A stretch of 64,000 nt of DNA from Roseimicrobium gellanilyticum (GTDB taxonomy: Bacteria > Verrucomicrobiota > Verrucomicrobiia > Verrucomicrobiales > Verrucomicrobiaceae). The stretch is taken from positions 620,001 to 684,000 of the forward strand of contig NZ_QNRR01000001.1 of the NCBI RefSeq assembly GCF_003315205.1, written 5' to 3'. Both the position numbers and the translations under genes were made by a program. Positions within the stretch are counted from its first letter, which is position 1. Every line of letters starts with the position of its first letter. Shown piece after piece: positions 1-10,800 of the stretch. The notes below the pieces were generated by a model, which ran no database searches, was not told the DNA's origin, and saw nothing but the letters and a program-made list of their open reading frames with translations.

Positions 1-2
1 GC

Positions 3-3000
3 AACAGAATTGTCTTCCTGAATAGCGTGGCAGGCTTGGAACCGGGCATGGGAATCTCTGGTACAGGGATTCCGACAGATACCAAAATTGTGTCCGTGAA
101 TGCTGCCACGGGAGCGGTGCTGTTGAGCAAAGCTACGACTGCGGCGCCACCCGCCGTCGGCAGCAATTACAGCGTCTACGCACTGAGCAACACCATCACA
201 TTGTCCACGGTGCAAGGACTTCAGATCGGCATGGGCATCTCAGGAAATGGCATCCGGATAGGTACTGTCATCACTGCCATTGATCCTGTGACCAAGACGG
301 TGGTTCTGAGTGCGGCTACCAACGGGCCCATCAACGAAACAACGATCCAGACGGTGCCCATCCCGGCGGTGGCTTACAATGTGTCTGCGACTGCTGCGTC
401 CGGCTCCAACACACTCGTACTTTCCTCGGTGGCTGGCTTGTCCATTGGTGCCACGGTGAGCGGTACGGGCGTCCCGAACGGCACGGTCATCACCGCCATC
501 AATCCCGCGACCAACACCGTCACTCTCAGCCAGCCGATCAGTGCGCAAATTGCCGCTGCGGCGTCTGTGAACATCCGCAAGGTTTCCAACTTCTCCGAAA
601 CCCGTCTCTATCAGGCTGCGGGAGGTAAGTCAGACTTCCAGATGCGCTTCACGGACGATGGCGGATTTAGCCTGCAAAATGAAGTTGGAGCGTTGACCAA
701 AGTAGGGCGCGGTGTCGTAACACTGAGCGGCAGCACCGCTGGAGCGAGCGATCTGGATGGCGGGATCAACGTTCACGGAGGAACGCTGGAACTTCTGTAC
801 GGCCAGGCAAACACGAACAACTCCCGTGTGAACGGTGGAACTGCGGCCAACCCCTACCAGTTGACCCTGGCAGGTGGGGAACTCAAGATGTCGGCGCTAG
901 GCAACTCTTCCGTCGCACAAACGGTGAATGAGTCTTTCCGCGGTGTGTTCACACTTCGAGCGGGCAACTCCTCCATCAAGGCTGGGGCTAACAGTGAGTT
1001 TGCCACCATCGTTCTGAACTTGGGCCTGGACAATCCGTTCTCTGTCTTCATCTCGGAGCCTACGTCTGCTTCCTCAGCCATCCAGAATCCTGATTGGTAC
1101 TGGAGGGCTCCTGATCGTTTTGCAGGCGCTACGATTGCCTTCGATGGAACGCCTCTCACGTCCACGACCATCCGTTATTTGTATTCTCAGAATGCGCTCA
1201 ATGGCAACGGCTTCGCTGACAATGGGCTTCTGGGCTATTTCACCTCCATCCCGTATGCGACTTTCAAGGCTGGTTCTATTGGAAACCCCTCCTATGTGGA
1301 TTTCGCATCCTTCATTCCCGAATCCACCAGCAATCCAAATCTCAACAATACCGTCATCGGTGATTCCAGCGGTCTACTCGGGAACGTGCTCTTCAAGGAC
1401 TACGGTGGAGGCGGCACCTTTGCGTCGCAACTCGGAAGCTGGAGTTCGTATGTAAGTGCTGCGGGTGGCACTGAATACATGACCGATGCCCTTTTTGCGG
1501 GCTCGACCGGATTCACAGGAACGCTCAATGCCAACAGTGGGGGCAACTTCTATGGGGCGAAACTCATTCGATTTGCCGCCGCCGCTTCGAGTACCATCAA
1601 CATTGCTGCGGGCACCCGACTCGTCCTTGGCACCACCGCTCCCGGGGAAGGTGTTTTTGGTACGGCAGGCCTTTCCGTGCAGGACGGCGGAGCCATCCTG
1701 ATCTCCAATTCAGTTGGCGCTAATAACCAGGGGATTGAGGGTGGCGAGCTCACTTCCGCATTGCTGAGCACGTACTATACTCAGCCTCTCACAACCACGA
1801 CCGCTTCGGCGGCTGGTGGTACTGTCGGAGGGAATACCTTGGGCGTGGCTTCCGTAAGTGCGCTGAAAGTAGGCATGACTGTATCCGGCGCTGGCATTGT
1901 GCCTGGCAGCTATATCACAGACATCAATCGGGTGACGAATACCGTGACGCTCAATACGGGCCTGAGCGCGGCCGTGAGCAACGGAGCGGTTCTTGAGTTC
2001 CGCGACCTCCCACAATACCACGTGGCAAACTATTTCAGCAACACCAATGGTAACGCAACCGCCGGAACCACGACGCTCACGCTCCAATCCGTGGCTGACC
2101 TGGTGGTGGGAATGAGGATCTCCACAGATGCTGGTAACCTCTTTGCTCCAGGAACCACCATCATAGCGATCAATAAAGCAACAAATCAGATCACGTTGAG
2201 TTCCGGCACCCTTGCGGATGTCAACGACTTCACAGGCCTGCAGTTCGATCTGTTCGCGGCCCAGGCCCCCTCCATCCGCCCTGCGAATACCACGATATCA
2301 CTCAGCTATCCCGCACACGCTTCTACCTTCGATGCGCGGGACCTCATCATTCACAACTACAATGAGCAGGGTGTCTTCACGATCGGTTCACGTATCGTAG
2401 ACTTCACAGGAGCCCTTGATGGAGGGCCCTCCCGTCTCAACCTCGTCATTGGTGGTCCCGGGGTTACGCATCTGACGAATGCCACCAACAACTACACGGG
2501 CTCGACCTTTGTCAGCGGTGGAGGAACAGATGCCGCTGGTAACCTTCTGGTGGGTACGCTGTGGATTGCGAACGAAAACCGTCTGGGAGCCACGCCAGGC
2601 TCGGTCAATCCGGCATCGATCTTCCTGAACGGTGGGCGTCTGCGTTTTGACTCCGATGTCAGTGGTTCGTCCCTCGGGTCTGCACTCACTCTGCATCAGA
2701 ACCGGGGCATCACCTTGGGTGGCAACGGCGGCTACATTGACGTGTTCCATGCCGGCACGACCCTGACCTATGGTGGTGTCATTCGTTCAGAAGACAACAT
2801 CCAGATGGGCAATCTGGGTTCCAACCAGTACTATGGCAACATTGGTTCGGGCGACCTGATCAAGGAAGGAAATGGCCGGCTGATCCTGACCAATGACAAC
2901 AGTGTCGCGAATCTGATTGCTCCGATTTCCTCGGTTCCTTTCACTACCTGGAATGCGTACTTCGGCATCACGGATGTGAAGGCGGGTACGCTGCAGTTGA

Positions 3001-3770
3001 ACATTGGCAAAGCCAACTCCGGTATCTTGGGCAGCAATGATTCTACCATCGACGGCACGATTGTGAGAGCAGGCGCTCGCCTTGATCTCCAAATCACGGG
3101 TGGCTCGGCTCACGGCACGAAGGAATGGATCACCCTGGCTGGAGGCGTGCTGGGTACCACGGCGCTCCATACGGACGGTGCACTGGATGGCGTGATCAGC
3201 GTGACCGCGAACAGTGAGATCAATGTGGCCGCAGGCAACCTGCGCCTCAATGGCAGCTCCGGATTCCTGCAGGGCACGGGAACGATCACGAAGACCGGTA
3301 CTGGTTCACTGATGCTGTTTGAGAACAATTCTGACTTCAGCGGTGGGTGGGTCATCCAGGAGGGTTCCATCATAACCCGCAGCCAGGGACGTGTGACCGG
3401 CCAGGGTGGTTCCATTCTGATTGGCACCAGCGGAGCGGCAGCGGGCTTGGGTACCGCCGGTCTCTATCAACGCTCCCGCACCTCGGGAGGTGTGTTCACC
3501 ACGGAGTATAAGATCACGCAAAACATCGTGGTTAGGGCGGAATCCAGTGGCTCGCAGGTCAAGGAAATCGGGGTGCGCAATGATTTGAACGAATTTTCAA
3601 ATGTCACCGTCAACACCGTCTCCGGCAGCCCGGTCGTGACGGTATCAAGTGTGGCGAATCTGTTCACGGGGATGGTCACCCAGTCGGCCATCGCCGGCAT
3701 GCCCGCTGGCGCCATTATTCTGGCCATTGATCCGGCGACCAACAGGGTGACCTTCAACACCAATGCCACC
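3..3770 (+). repeat. Six copies of a ~48-residue coding repeat module
   Basis: Copies lie at about 3-152, 186-326, 402-542, 1819-1968, 2055-2210 and 3622-3770. Each encodes a V-x-S-V-x-x-L-x-x-G-M start, a G-T-x-I/V-x-x-I half and an A-T-N-x-V-T-L end. The first three are almost adjacent; the others are separated by unrelated beta-repeat sequence. Copies differ at many codons, so this is old duplication rather than recent expansion. Confidence 0.75.
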
Positions 3771-5720
3771 AGCACCGCGTCAGCAGCCGGCAACATCGGC
3801 TACAACAACAGTGGCATGAACAATGACCGGTACAGCTTCGCAGGAACGCTGACCCTCAATGACGATCTGCAGGTGGCCTACCGCGACAATGGCACCAATC
3901 CGGCACTCACTCCGACTGGTACCAATCCGGATGGGTCACAACGGACGGGCATCACCCGCATCATTGGGCTGGATGGAAATATCAGCGGCACCGGGAACCT
4001 CACCACGGTGGTGGATCTGGTCGGCGGCACGGCTACCGTGAACAGCATCTTTGAACTCAACGGCGAGAACTCCTCGTGGGTGGGTGATTTGACCATGGGT
4101 AACGCTGCAAGCCAGACCCGCATGCTGCACACCGTGCGTTTGGGAAGCAATACCGCCCTGAATGCTGCGAATGCGGTGACGCTGAGGAACAACAGCACCC
4201 TGCAGGTGGCTGGTCACACCGTTGAAATCGGCGACCTCTCCGTCAGTGTGACCGACGGCGGTGGAACTGTGGCGGTGGACAATGGTGCTGCGACCCGGGG
4301 TATCTTTATCGAGAATGCGTCCAACGACATCGCGACCCTCATCATCAATCAACTGGGTACCACCAATTGGGATGTCCATTTCCGTGATGGCACTACGCCC
4401 TCTATCTACAGTGCCTCCACTGCATTGGTGCACAGCAACAAACTGAACATCGTGAAGAGGGGTACTGGCGTGGGCATCATGACCCAAACCAACACCTATA
4501 CCGGTACCACCACCATTGAGAATGGCACGCTGCGTTCCGGTTCGAGCAATGTGCTTCCCGATGCGAGCCCCATCATCATCAATGCGACGGGAGCAGGAGT
4601 TACTGCCACGCTCGATCTGAACAACAACAATGATTCGATTGCCTCGCTGACGATGGGCGGGACCACGACCACCAGCACGCCGACTGTGCAAACGGGTACC
4701 GGCACTCTGACCCTGCTGGGCAATGTCACCTATGACGCTGCCAACAATCCGCAAGGTGGTACCATCAGCGGCAACCTTGCGCTGGGTGGAGCTTCACGCA
4801 CCTTCACGGTGGGTGACAGCACCACGGCCACGAACGATCTGACCGTGTCTGCCGTAGTGTCATCGGCTGGTACCGGTAGCATCGTCAAGACAGGTCTCGG
4901 TACGATGGTGCTCTCCGGCAACAATACCTACACGGGTACGACCACAGTCTCTCAAGGCCGGTTGCATGTGGGCGTTGGCGGTGGCGTTGGTTCTCGTGCC
5001 GCTGGTGATACCGGTGCGGCGGGAGCGAGTGCTACCACGGTCAGCGCGGGCGCTTTCTTGAGCGGTACCGGCACAGTCCAAGGTACAGCTTCCAGCACCG
5101 CTCATTCGATACAGGGCACTATTCAGCCTGGTAGCTGGAACGGTACGACCAGCGGCATTGGCAAACTCGACATCGTTGGCAATCTCAACGCCACGGGTGG
5201 TACGTTCGCACTCCAGCTCAGCGGCAATTCCATGAATGATGCCACCTTGGCGGGCTTCGTGGCCGGTTCCGCGGGCTACGACTCCCATGTCACCGCCCAG
5301 CTTGGCACTTACGAAGGTTCGGTCACCGGTATTGCGGGTGGCGCCAATCATGACTTCCTGAACATCTCGGGCAGTGTCACCTTGGACGGCAACACACGGA
5401 TTCAGGTGCAGACCGAGGGCAGCTACACCTATGCCGCAGGCGATATCTTTGACATCCTTGACTGGACGGGGCTGACGGCAGGTCTCTTTGATGTGGGCTC
5501 CATCACTGCCACCGGCAATGCACGCCTTCGCAGTGGGGGACTGAGTGGGGATCTGGAGTTGCCTACTCTTACCGGCAACCTTGTTTGGGACGTGCAAAAG
5601 CTCCTCTCGGACGGTATCCTGATTGTAGCCAACAACGTTCCAGAGCCCAGCAGGGCGATGCTTTTCGTGATCGGCTTCGCGGGAATGCTTCTGCGCCGTC
5701 GCAGGCCGACGAGGAAATAA
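3..5720 (+). CDS. Giant autotransporter-type beta-strand repeat protein with PEP-CTERM tail (5' end outside window)
   Basis: The frame is open from base 3 without a stop, and the residues before the first GTG (base 27) continue the repeat pattern, so the gene starts upstream of the window; 1905 residues are visible. Two repeat kinds alternate. One is a ~48-residue module (consensus like SSVAGLSIGxTVSGTGVP, then an xVITAINPATNTVTLS half) seen six times. The other is the Gly/Thr/Asn-rich autotransporter-associated beta-strand type, for example KTGLGTMVLSGNNTYTGTTT. The C terminus has VPEPS, a hydrophobic stretch and an RRRR tail, the PEP-CTERM signal processed by exosortase systems. No autotransporter translocator barrel is present. 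It is inferred to be a large exported surface protein, perhaps an adhesin or scaffold; ligand unknown. No exosortase gene lies in the window. Confidence 0.85.
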   Translation, partial: NRIVFLNSVAGLEPGMGISGTGIPTDTKIVSVNAATGAVLLSKATTAAPPAVGSNYSVYALSNTITLSTVQGLQIGMGISGNGIRIGTVITAIDPVTKTVVLSAATNGPINETTIQTVPIPAVAYNVSATAASGSNTLVLSSVAGLSIGATVSGTGVPNGTVITAINPATNTVTLSQPISAQIAAAASVNIRKVSNFSETRLYQAAGGKSDFQMRFTDDGGFSLQNEVGALTKVGRGVVTLSGSTAGASDLDGGINVHGGTLELLYGQANTNNSRVNGGTAANPYQLTLAGGELKMSALGNSSVAQTVNESFRGVFTLRAGNSSIKAGANSEFATIVLNLGLDNPFSVFISEPTSASSAIQNPDWYWRAPDRFAGATIAFDGTPLTSTTIRYLYSQNALNGNGFADNGLLGYFTSIPYATFKAGSIGNPSYVDFASFIPESTSNPNLNNTVIGDSSGLLGNVLFKDYGGGGTFASQLGSWSSYVSAAGGTEYMTDALFAGSTGFTGTLNANSGGNFYGAKLIRFAAAASSTINIAAGTRLVLGTTAPGEGVFGTAGLSVQDGGAILISNSVGANNQGIEGGELTSALLSTYYTQPLTTTTASAAGGTVGGNTLGVASVSALKVGMTVSGAGIVPGSYITDINRVTNTVTLNTGLSAAVSNGAVLEFRDLPQYHVANYFSNTNGNATAGTTTLTLQSVADLVVGMRISTDAGNLFAPGTTIIAINKATNQITLSSGTLADVNDFTGLQFDLFAAQAPSIRPANTTISLSYPAHASTFDARDLIIHNYNEQGVFTIGSRIVDFTGALDGGPSRLNLVIGGPGVTHLTNATNNYTGSTFVSGGGTDAAGNLLVGTLWIANENRLGATPGSVNPASIFLNGGRLRFDSDVSGSSLGSALTLHQNRGITLGGNGGYIDVFHAGTTLTYGGVIRSEDNIQMGNLGSNQYYGNIGSGDLIKEGNGRLILTNDNSVANLIAPISSVPFTTWNAYFGITDVKAGTLQLNIGKANSGILGSNDSTIDGTIVRAGARLDLQITGGSAHGTKEWITLAGGVLGTTALHTDGALDGVISVTANSEINVAAGNLRLNGSSGFLQGTGTITKTGTGSLMLFENNSDFSGGWVIQEGSIITRSQGRVTGQGGSILIGTSGAAAGLGTAGLYQRSRTSGGVFTTEYKITQNIVVRAESSGSQVKEIGVRNDLNEFSNVTVNTVSGSPVVTVSSVANLFTGMVTQSAIAGMPAGAIILAIDPATNRVTFNTNATSTASAAGNIGYNNSGMNNDRYSFAGTLTLNDDLQVAYRDNGTNPALTPTGTNPDGSQRTGITRIIGLDGNISGTGNLTTVVDLVGGTATVNSIFELNGENSSWVGDLTMGNAASQTRMLHTVRLGSNTALNAANAVTLRNNSTLQVAGHTVEIGDLSVSVTDGGGTVAVDNGAATRGIFIENASNDIATLIINQLGTTNWDVHFRDGTTPSIYSASTALVHSNKLNIVKRGTGVGIMTQTNTYTGTTTIENGTLRSGSSNVLPDASPIIINATGAGVTATLDLNNNNDSIASLTMGGTTTTSTPTVQTGTGTLTLLGNVTYDAANNPQGGTISGNLALGGASRTFTVGDSTTATNDLTVSAVVSSAGTGSIVKTGLGTMVLSGNNTYTGTTTVSQGRLHVGVGGGVGSRAAGDTGAAGASATTVSAGAFLSGTGTVQGTASSTAHSIQGTIQPGSWNGTTSGIGKLDIVGNLNATGGTFALQLSGNSMNDATLAGFVAGSAGYDSHVTAQLGTYEGSVTGIAGGANHDFLNISGSVTLDGNTRIQVQTEGSYTYAAGDIFDILDWTGLTAGLFDVGSITATGNARLRSGGLSGDLELPTLTGNLVWDVQKLLSDGILIVANNVPEPSRAMLFVIGFAGMLLRRRRPTRK

Positions 5721-5791
5721 TTCGTGTGTGGGAGCCAAAAGCGCTTGCATCCGCCAACGGATGCGTATGTTCAGCGCTCCCAAAACGGAAT

Positions 5792-5866
5792 TCCTGAGTA
5801 GCTCAGCGGTAGAGCGGGTGGCTGTTAACCACCATGTCGTAGGTTCGATCCCTACCTCAGGAGCCA
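5792..5866 (+). tRNA. tRNA-Asn (anticodon GTT)
   Basis: A complete cloverleaf can be drawn by eye. The acceptor stem TCCTGAG (5792-5798) pairs with CTCAGGA (5856-5862), followed by discriminator G and an encoded CCA (5864-5866). The D stem is GCTC/GAGC. The anticodon stem is GGTGG/CCACC with loop CTGTTAA and anticodon GTT at 5824-5826. The T stem is GTAGG/CCTAC with loop TTCGATC. It stands alone between the giant repeat gene and the ABC gene. Confidence 0.97.
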
Positions 5867-6029
5867 AATTTAAGAAGGCCTTCGCGTTGAAGAGCCTTTC
5901 GTGCTGAAAAGGGGCAACCACAAGCTCCAGTGGATACTGGATTGCGAACAGGAAATTCGCACCGGTCGTGTTGCAAAAGGCAATTTACGACTACCCGGTG
6001 AGTGCGGCTCGACGAGTCCAAGGGGACTA

Positions 6030-6056
6030 TCAGACCTAGGTCCTATCTACCTAGGT
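6030..6056 (+). promoter_or_regulatory. Double CCTAGG palindrome upstream of the ABC gene
   Basis: GACCTAGGTC at 6033-6042 is a perfect 10-bp palindrome, and ACCTAGGT lies at 6049-6056, 15 bp away centre to centre. Both are 70-95 bp before the start codon at 6127. Related palindromes occur upstream of several other genes in the window. This is a candidate operator or promoter-associated site; no binding protein can be named. Confidence 0.4.
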
Positions 6057-6126
6057 GCACGACTTTTGGTATGACGATGTCAACCGATGAGGAGCCGATG
6101 ATGCGGGCGCCGGATATCGGTTCCTC

Positions 6127-7869
6127 ATGACCGAGAAGAAGACATCCCTCAGAACTCAAGTGTTTCGCAGGCTGTTGCATGTGACGGCGATGTTTTTCAG
6201 ATCGCCGGTCGGCGGACGCGCCTGGTTGCTGGCCGCGGCTCTGCTGGTGCTGATGCTGTGTATCAACGGCATGAATGTGCTGAACAGCTTTGTGGGCCGG
6301 GACTTCATGTCGTCCATAGAAGCCAAGGACCGGTCGGGGTTTGTTCGTTACGCCTGGATGTATGCGGGCGTTTTTGCCACTACAACGATTGTCGCGGTCT
6401 TCTTCCGCTTTGTGGAGGAGCGTCTGGGCTTGCTCTGGCGTGACTGGCTCACCCATCGGGTCGTCCGCACCTACATGGACGAGCGCATCTATCTGCATCT
6501 CGATGCAGAAGGGATCACCAATCCCGACCAGCGCATGACAGAGGACATCAGGCAACTGACCACGACCACGCTGTCCTTCCTCTTGATGATTCTGAACGGA
6601 ACGATGACCGCGATCTCGTTCTCCGGGGTCCTGTGGACCATCAGCCCGACGTTGTTTATGGTCGCGGTCCTGTATGCCATTGCGGGATCGACGCTGACCA
6701 TTCTCCTTGGGCGTCCGCTCATCCGGCTGAACTACCAGCAAGCGGACTACGAGGCGAACTTCCGCTCTGAGTTGATCCATGTCCGCGAGAACGCTGACGG
6801 AATCGCACTCACCGCCAACCAGAACACCATCCGGGAGCGGCTGATGGGTCGCATCGATCAATTGGTCACAAATTTCCGCCGCATCACAGCGGTGAACAGG
6901 AATCTTGGTTTCTTTACCACGGGGTACAATTACATGATCCAGTTGATTCCCACACTTCTGGTGGCTCCGCTCTTCATGAATGAGGGGGTCGACTTCGGTG
7001 TGATTGGGCAGTCCGCCATGGCCTTTGCCACGCTGGTGGCGGCCTTCTCACTCGTGGTCACCCAGTTCCAGGCCATCTCCGCCTATGCTTCTGTTGTTAC
7101 CCGACTTGGTGAATTTGTGGACGCTTCCGAAAGGGCGGCCATGCAATCCGATACTCCCGCCATCGAGTGCCTGGAGGGTGTGGAAGGGATCAAATATTCG
7201 AGCCTCGACCTGCAGTCGGCAGACAAATCGGGGAATGTCATTCTCGGAGACTTGAACGCGCTCATCGTTCCGGGCAGGAGCCTGCTGGTGCATGGTGCGA
7301 ATCAGGCGGCCAGGGTCGCCTTCTTCCGGGCGTCTGCGGGCATCCACAGTACAGGCTCTGGCACCATTGCGCGGCCGCCGGAGGAGATGCTGGCCTTTCT
7401 CCCAGAGCAACCGTACTTACCTGCTGGCACTGCACGGGAAGTCCTTGTCCCATCAGGCAAGGAGCAGGAAATCACGAACCGGGAGCTACAACAGCTCTTT
7501 GCAGAGATCGGGCTGGCGTCTTCCAAGTTCAGGACGCCTGAGGATTTTGAAATCCCCCGTGACTGGCACGACGCGCTGTCACTTTCCAAACAGCAGTTGA
7601 TGTCTGTGGCTCGTGTCCTTTTGGCCAGACCCAAGTTTGTGTTTCTGGATAATCTTGGATCCGTACTGAGCACGCACGCGCAAAACAATGTCCTCGCGGT
7701 TCTGGCGAAGCGGGGCATTACCAGCATCTCCATTGGAGAAGAGGATCCGGATCCCACCCTCTATGACACGAGCCTGGAGCTGAGGGAGGACGGCTCGTGG
7801 AAATGGACGGACCTGAAGCAGGGCGCCGCGCCGACGGGCATACCAGGACAAAGCAATCTCGCATCATGA
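6127..7869 (+). CDS. SbmA/BacA/YddA-type ABC half-transporter with degenerate nucleotide-binding domain
   Basis: The protein has 580 residues. The N-terminal ~320 residues form a six-helix membrane domain like SbmA/BacA and YddA proteins (GRDFMSSIEAKD, RWRDWLTHR-like segment). The C-terminal ~230 residues align with an ABC ATPase domain by eye, but every catalytic motif is altered. Walker A reads GANQAARV (390-397), with no P-loop glycine pattern and R in place of K. The signature is LSLSKQQ (484-490) instead of LSxGEQQ. Walker B ends FLDN, with N509 for the catalytic E. The H-loop reads GEE, with E538 for H. The frame is intact over its full length, so this looks like a retained pseudo-ATPase rather than a decaying gene. 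It overlaps the following GH94-type gene by ATGA, indicating co-translation. Confidence 0.85.
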   Translation: MTEKKTSLRTQVFRRLLHVTAMFFRSPVGGRAWLLAAALLVLMLCINGMNVLNSFVGRDFMSSIEAKDRSGFVRYAWMYAGVFATTTIVAVFFRFVEERLGLLWRDWLTHRVVRTYMDERIYLHLDAEGITNPDQRMTEDIRQLTTTTLSFLLMILNGTMTAISFSGVLWTISPTLFMVAVLYAIAGSTLTILLGRPLIRLNYQQADYEANFRSELIHVRENADGIALTANQNTIRERLMGRIDQLVTNFRRITAVNRNLGFFTTGYNYMIQLIPTLLVAPLFMNEGVDFGVIGQSAMAFATLVAAFSLVVTQFQAISAYASVVTRLGEFVDASERAAMQSDTPAIECLEGVEGIKYSSLDLQSADKSGNVILGDLNALIVPGRSLLVHGANQAARVAFFRASAGIHSTGSGTIARPPEEMLAFLPEQPYLPAGTAREVLVPSGKEQEITNRELQQLFAEIGLASSKFRTPEDFEIPRDWHDALSLSKQQLMSVARVLLARPKFVFLDNLGSVLSTHAQNNVLAVLAKRGITSISIGEEDPDPTLYDTSLELREDGSWKWTDLKQGAAPTGIPGQSNLAS

Positions 7870-10800
7870 CACCAACGCCATCATCCGTGACTTTTCCCTT
7901 CCGTGCCGCGAGTCCCTCCGGGCTGAGTGTCGAGCTGAATGCGAATGGCTCCATCCGGCGAATCGATCACGGAGACATCATGATCAATCTGTTTCTCGGG
8001 AACGAAGCTGAGGGCGGTCCCGCAAACATCTTCTTGAGGTTGCATGGCGAGAGCACCACAGTGATTCCGCTGATTGGTCCGTGCAGCTCTGCCTCCTACC
8101 GGTTTGAAGAGCGGGGCATGACTGCAAGTGGCAGATGGGGAGATCTGACTTTTCGGCTGCGTCTCGTGCTGGCGGAGTCGTCACCAGCCTGGTTCTGGCA
8201 CGTGGAAGTGGAGAATCACGGGATGAAGGAGGTGGCCTGCGACCTGGTGTACGTGCAGGACATTGCCCTCGCTCACTATGGCGCCATCCGTCTCAATGAA
8301 TATTATGTGAGCCAGTATCTGGACCACACGGCGTTGGATCACGCATCAAAGGGCGTGGCGGTGGCTTCGCGGCAGAACCAGTCCATGGGGGGACGCTGCC
8401 CGTGGACTGTCATTGGGTCACTGGGATGGGGCGTGTCCTACGCCACCGATGCATTGCAGTCCTACGGATTCAGCAGGCGCACGGGGGCTGAACTTGCGGG
8501 ACTGGCTGCCGATCTTCCTGGCAAGCGTTTGCAACATGAGCACTCCATGGTGGGCATCCAGGACGAGCGCTTTGTACTTCAGCCTGGAGCGAATGCCAGA
8601 CGGGGATTCTTTTCCTGGTTTGAATCAAACAAGTCCGAGGCTACATCACCCAAAGACCGCCGGTTCATCGAGTCGGCATTGACATTGCCGGAATCAGCTT
8701 GCCCGCCTTGGCCCGCAGATGCGACAGACTCGATGCCTGCGTGCGGACTCTTCGCTTCGGCTCCATTCTTGGAAGCGGTTGAACTCGCCGAGGATGACAT
8801 CAATGCGTTCGTCGGCCCGGAACGTCGTGATGCAGAATATGACCGTGGACACCTGCTCTCCTTCTTCACCGGGAAGCACAGCCATGTGGTGCTCAAGCGC
8901 AAAGAACTCCAGGTGCTTCGCCCGCATGGACATTTGCTGCGAACCGGCGGCGTATTGACTCCTGATGAGTCTGCCCTGGCCTCGACTGCATGGATGGGAG
9001 GCGTGTTTCACTCGATGGTCACGCAGGGCCACGTGAGCATCAATCGCTTCCTCTCCACCTGCCACACCTACCTGGGACTCTTCCGCAGCCATGGACAGCG
9101 CATCTTCATCGAATTGGAAGGGGAATGGGTTTTGCTGGGAGTGCCTTCCGCCTTTGAGATGAGACCTGGCTTCTGCCGCTGGTGGTACAAGCATCGCGCA
9201 GGAGTGGTTGAAGTGACGTCCGTTGCGCCAGATGATCGGCATGAACTCCTCCTTTCAGTGACCGTCCTCGCAGGGGCCCCCGCGAGGTTGCTGATTTCAC
9301 ACCACATCGCCATGAATGGCGATGACGGAAGCTCTTCGGTATCGGCTCAATACAAGGTGAAAGACCGTGCTGCATTCGTGCGCGCGATTCCGGAGAGTGA
9401 TGTGGGGCGCCGTTTCCCCGAAGGTGAGTTTGTCATCAAGCCCTCGCAGGGCACGCAGGTGGAAGGCATCGGAGGTGATGAGATGCTCTTTGCAGATGGC
9501 GTGTCGCGTAAACAGCCGTTCCTGTGTTTCGCAACCGCTCCTGCACTCTCCGTGGCGTTCAGCATCGAGGGCCGTCTGGTGCCGGAGTCTCATGAACATG
9601 GTGGAGGCTTCTGGGACTCTATTGGAGCCGGCCTGAAGATTGAGGCCCCTTCTGCAGGGGAGCATGCTGCACGAGCGAGCCAGCTGGCGGAGATCTTTCC
9701 CTGGTTCATTCACAATGCGCTGGTGCACTACCTTTCACCGCGTGGATTGGAACAGTATTCCGGAGGAGGGTGGGGGACGCGGGACGTTTGCCAGGGACCG
9801 GTGGAACTGCTTCTGGCACTCGGACGATTCGAGCCGGTGAGAGATCTGCTCTGCCGTGTGTTCCGTCAGCAGAACGCAGATGGTGACTGGCCACAGTGGT
9901 TCATGTTTTTTGACCGTGAGCGCGGTATTCGTCCGGGAGATTCACACGGTGATATCGTGTACTGGCCGTTGGTGGCTCTCGCGCAGTACCTGTCTGCCAC
10001 CGGTGATGCTGATCTGTTGGAGGAGCGCCTTCCATTTTTCCATCCTGAAGGCGATGTTGCGGCGGAGACCTGCACCGTGGCTGGTCATGTGGAACGCGCA
10101 TTGGATTTGATCCAACGCAGAGTCATTCCCGGCACGAGGCTTGCGGCCTATGGACACGGTGACTGGAACGACTCCCTCCAGCCTGCCAAGCCTGATATGC
10201 GCGAACGCCTCTGCAGTGCGTGGACTGTGACTTTGAATTATCAAACGCTCGTCGCCCTTGCCAATGCCTTCAGGACGCTCGGAGACACAGTACGGGCGAA
10301 GGAGTTTGAAGCGATGGCCTCCGCGGTGCTCGATGAATTCCAGCACACGCTCATCGTGGACGATGTCGTGGCCGGCCTGGCGTATTTCCATGAGGGCGGC
10401 AGGACAGACTATCTGCTTCACCCTGGTGACGAGGCGACGGGCTTGTCGTACAGCCTCCTGCCGATGATCCACGCGATTATCAATGACATGTTTGCGCCAC
10501 AGCAGGCGGCGGCTCATCTTGAGCTGATTCGCAGGCATCTCCTGGGCCCTGATGGTGCGCATCTATTTGATCGCCCGCTGGCTTACCGTGGTGGTATCCA
10601 GACGTATTTCCAGCGTGCTGAAAGCGCCAGCTACTTCGGCCGTGAAATCGGCATCATGTACACGCATGCCCACCTGCGCTATTGCGAAGCGCTCGCCCGG
10701 TATGGTGATGCAGAGGCGTTCTTCCATGCCCTGTGCCAGGCCAATCCCATTGCCATCCGGCAGATTGTTCCCTCCGCCGGGTTGCGACAGGCGAACTGCT

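Noticed and set aside
5868-5900. Possible hairpin terminator after tRNA-Asn
   Set aside because: Pairing of AAGG and CTTC blocks needs internal mismatches and no T run follows.
4860-5921. 353-codon minus-strand frame across the repeat-gene end and the tRNA
   Set aside because: It overlaps tRNA-Asn and is antisense to the PEP-CTERM coding end.
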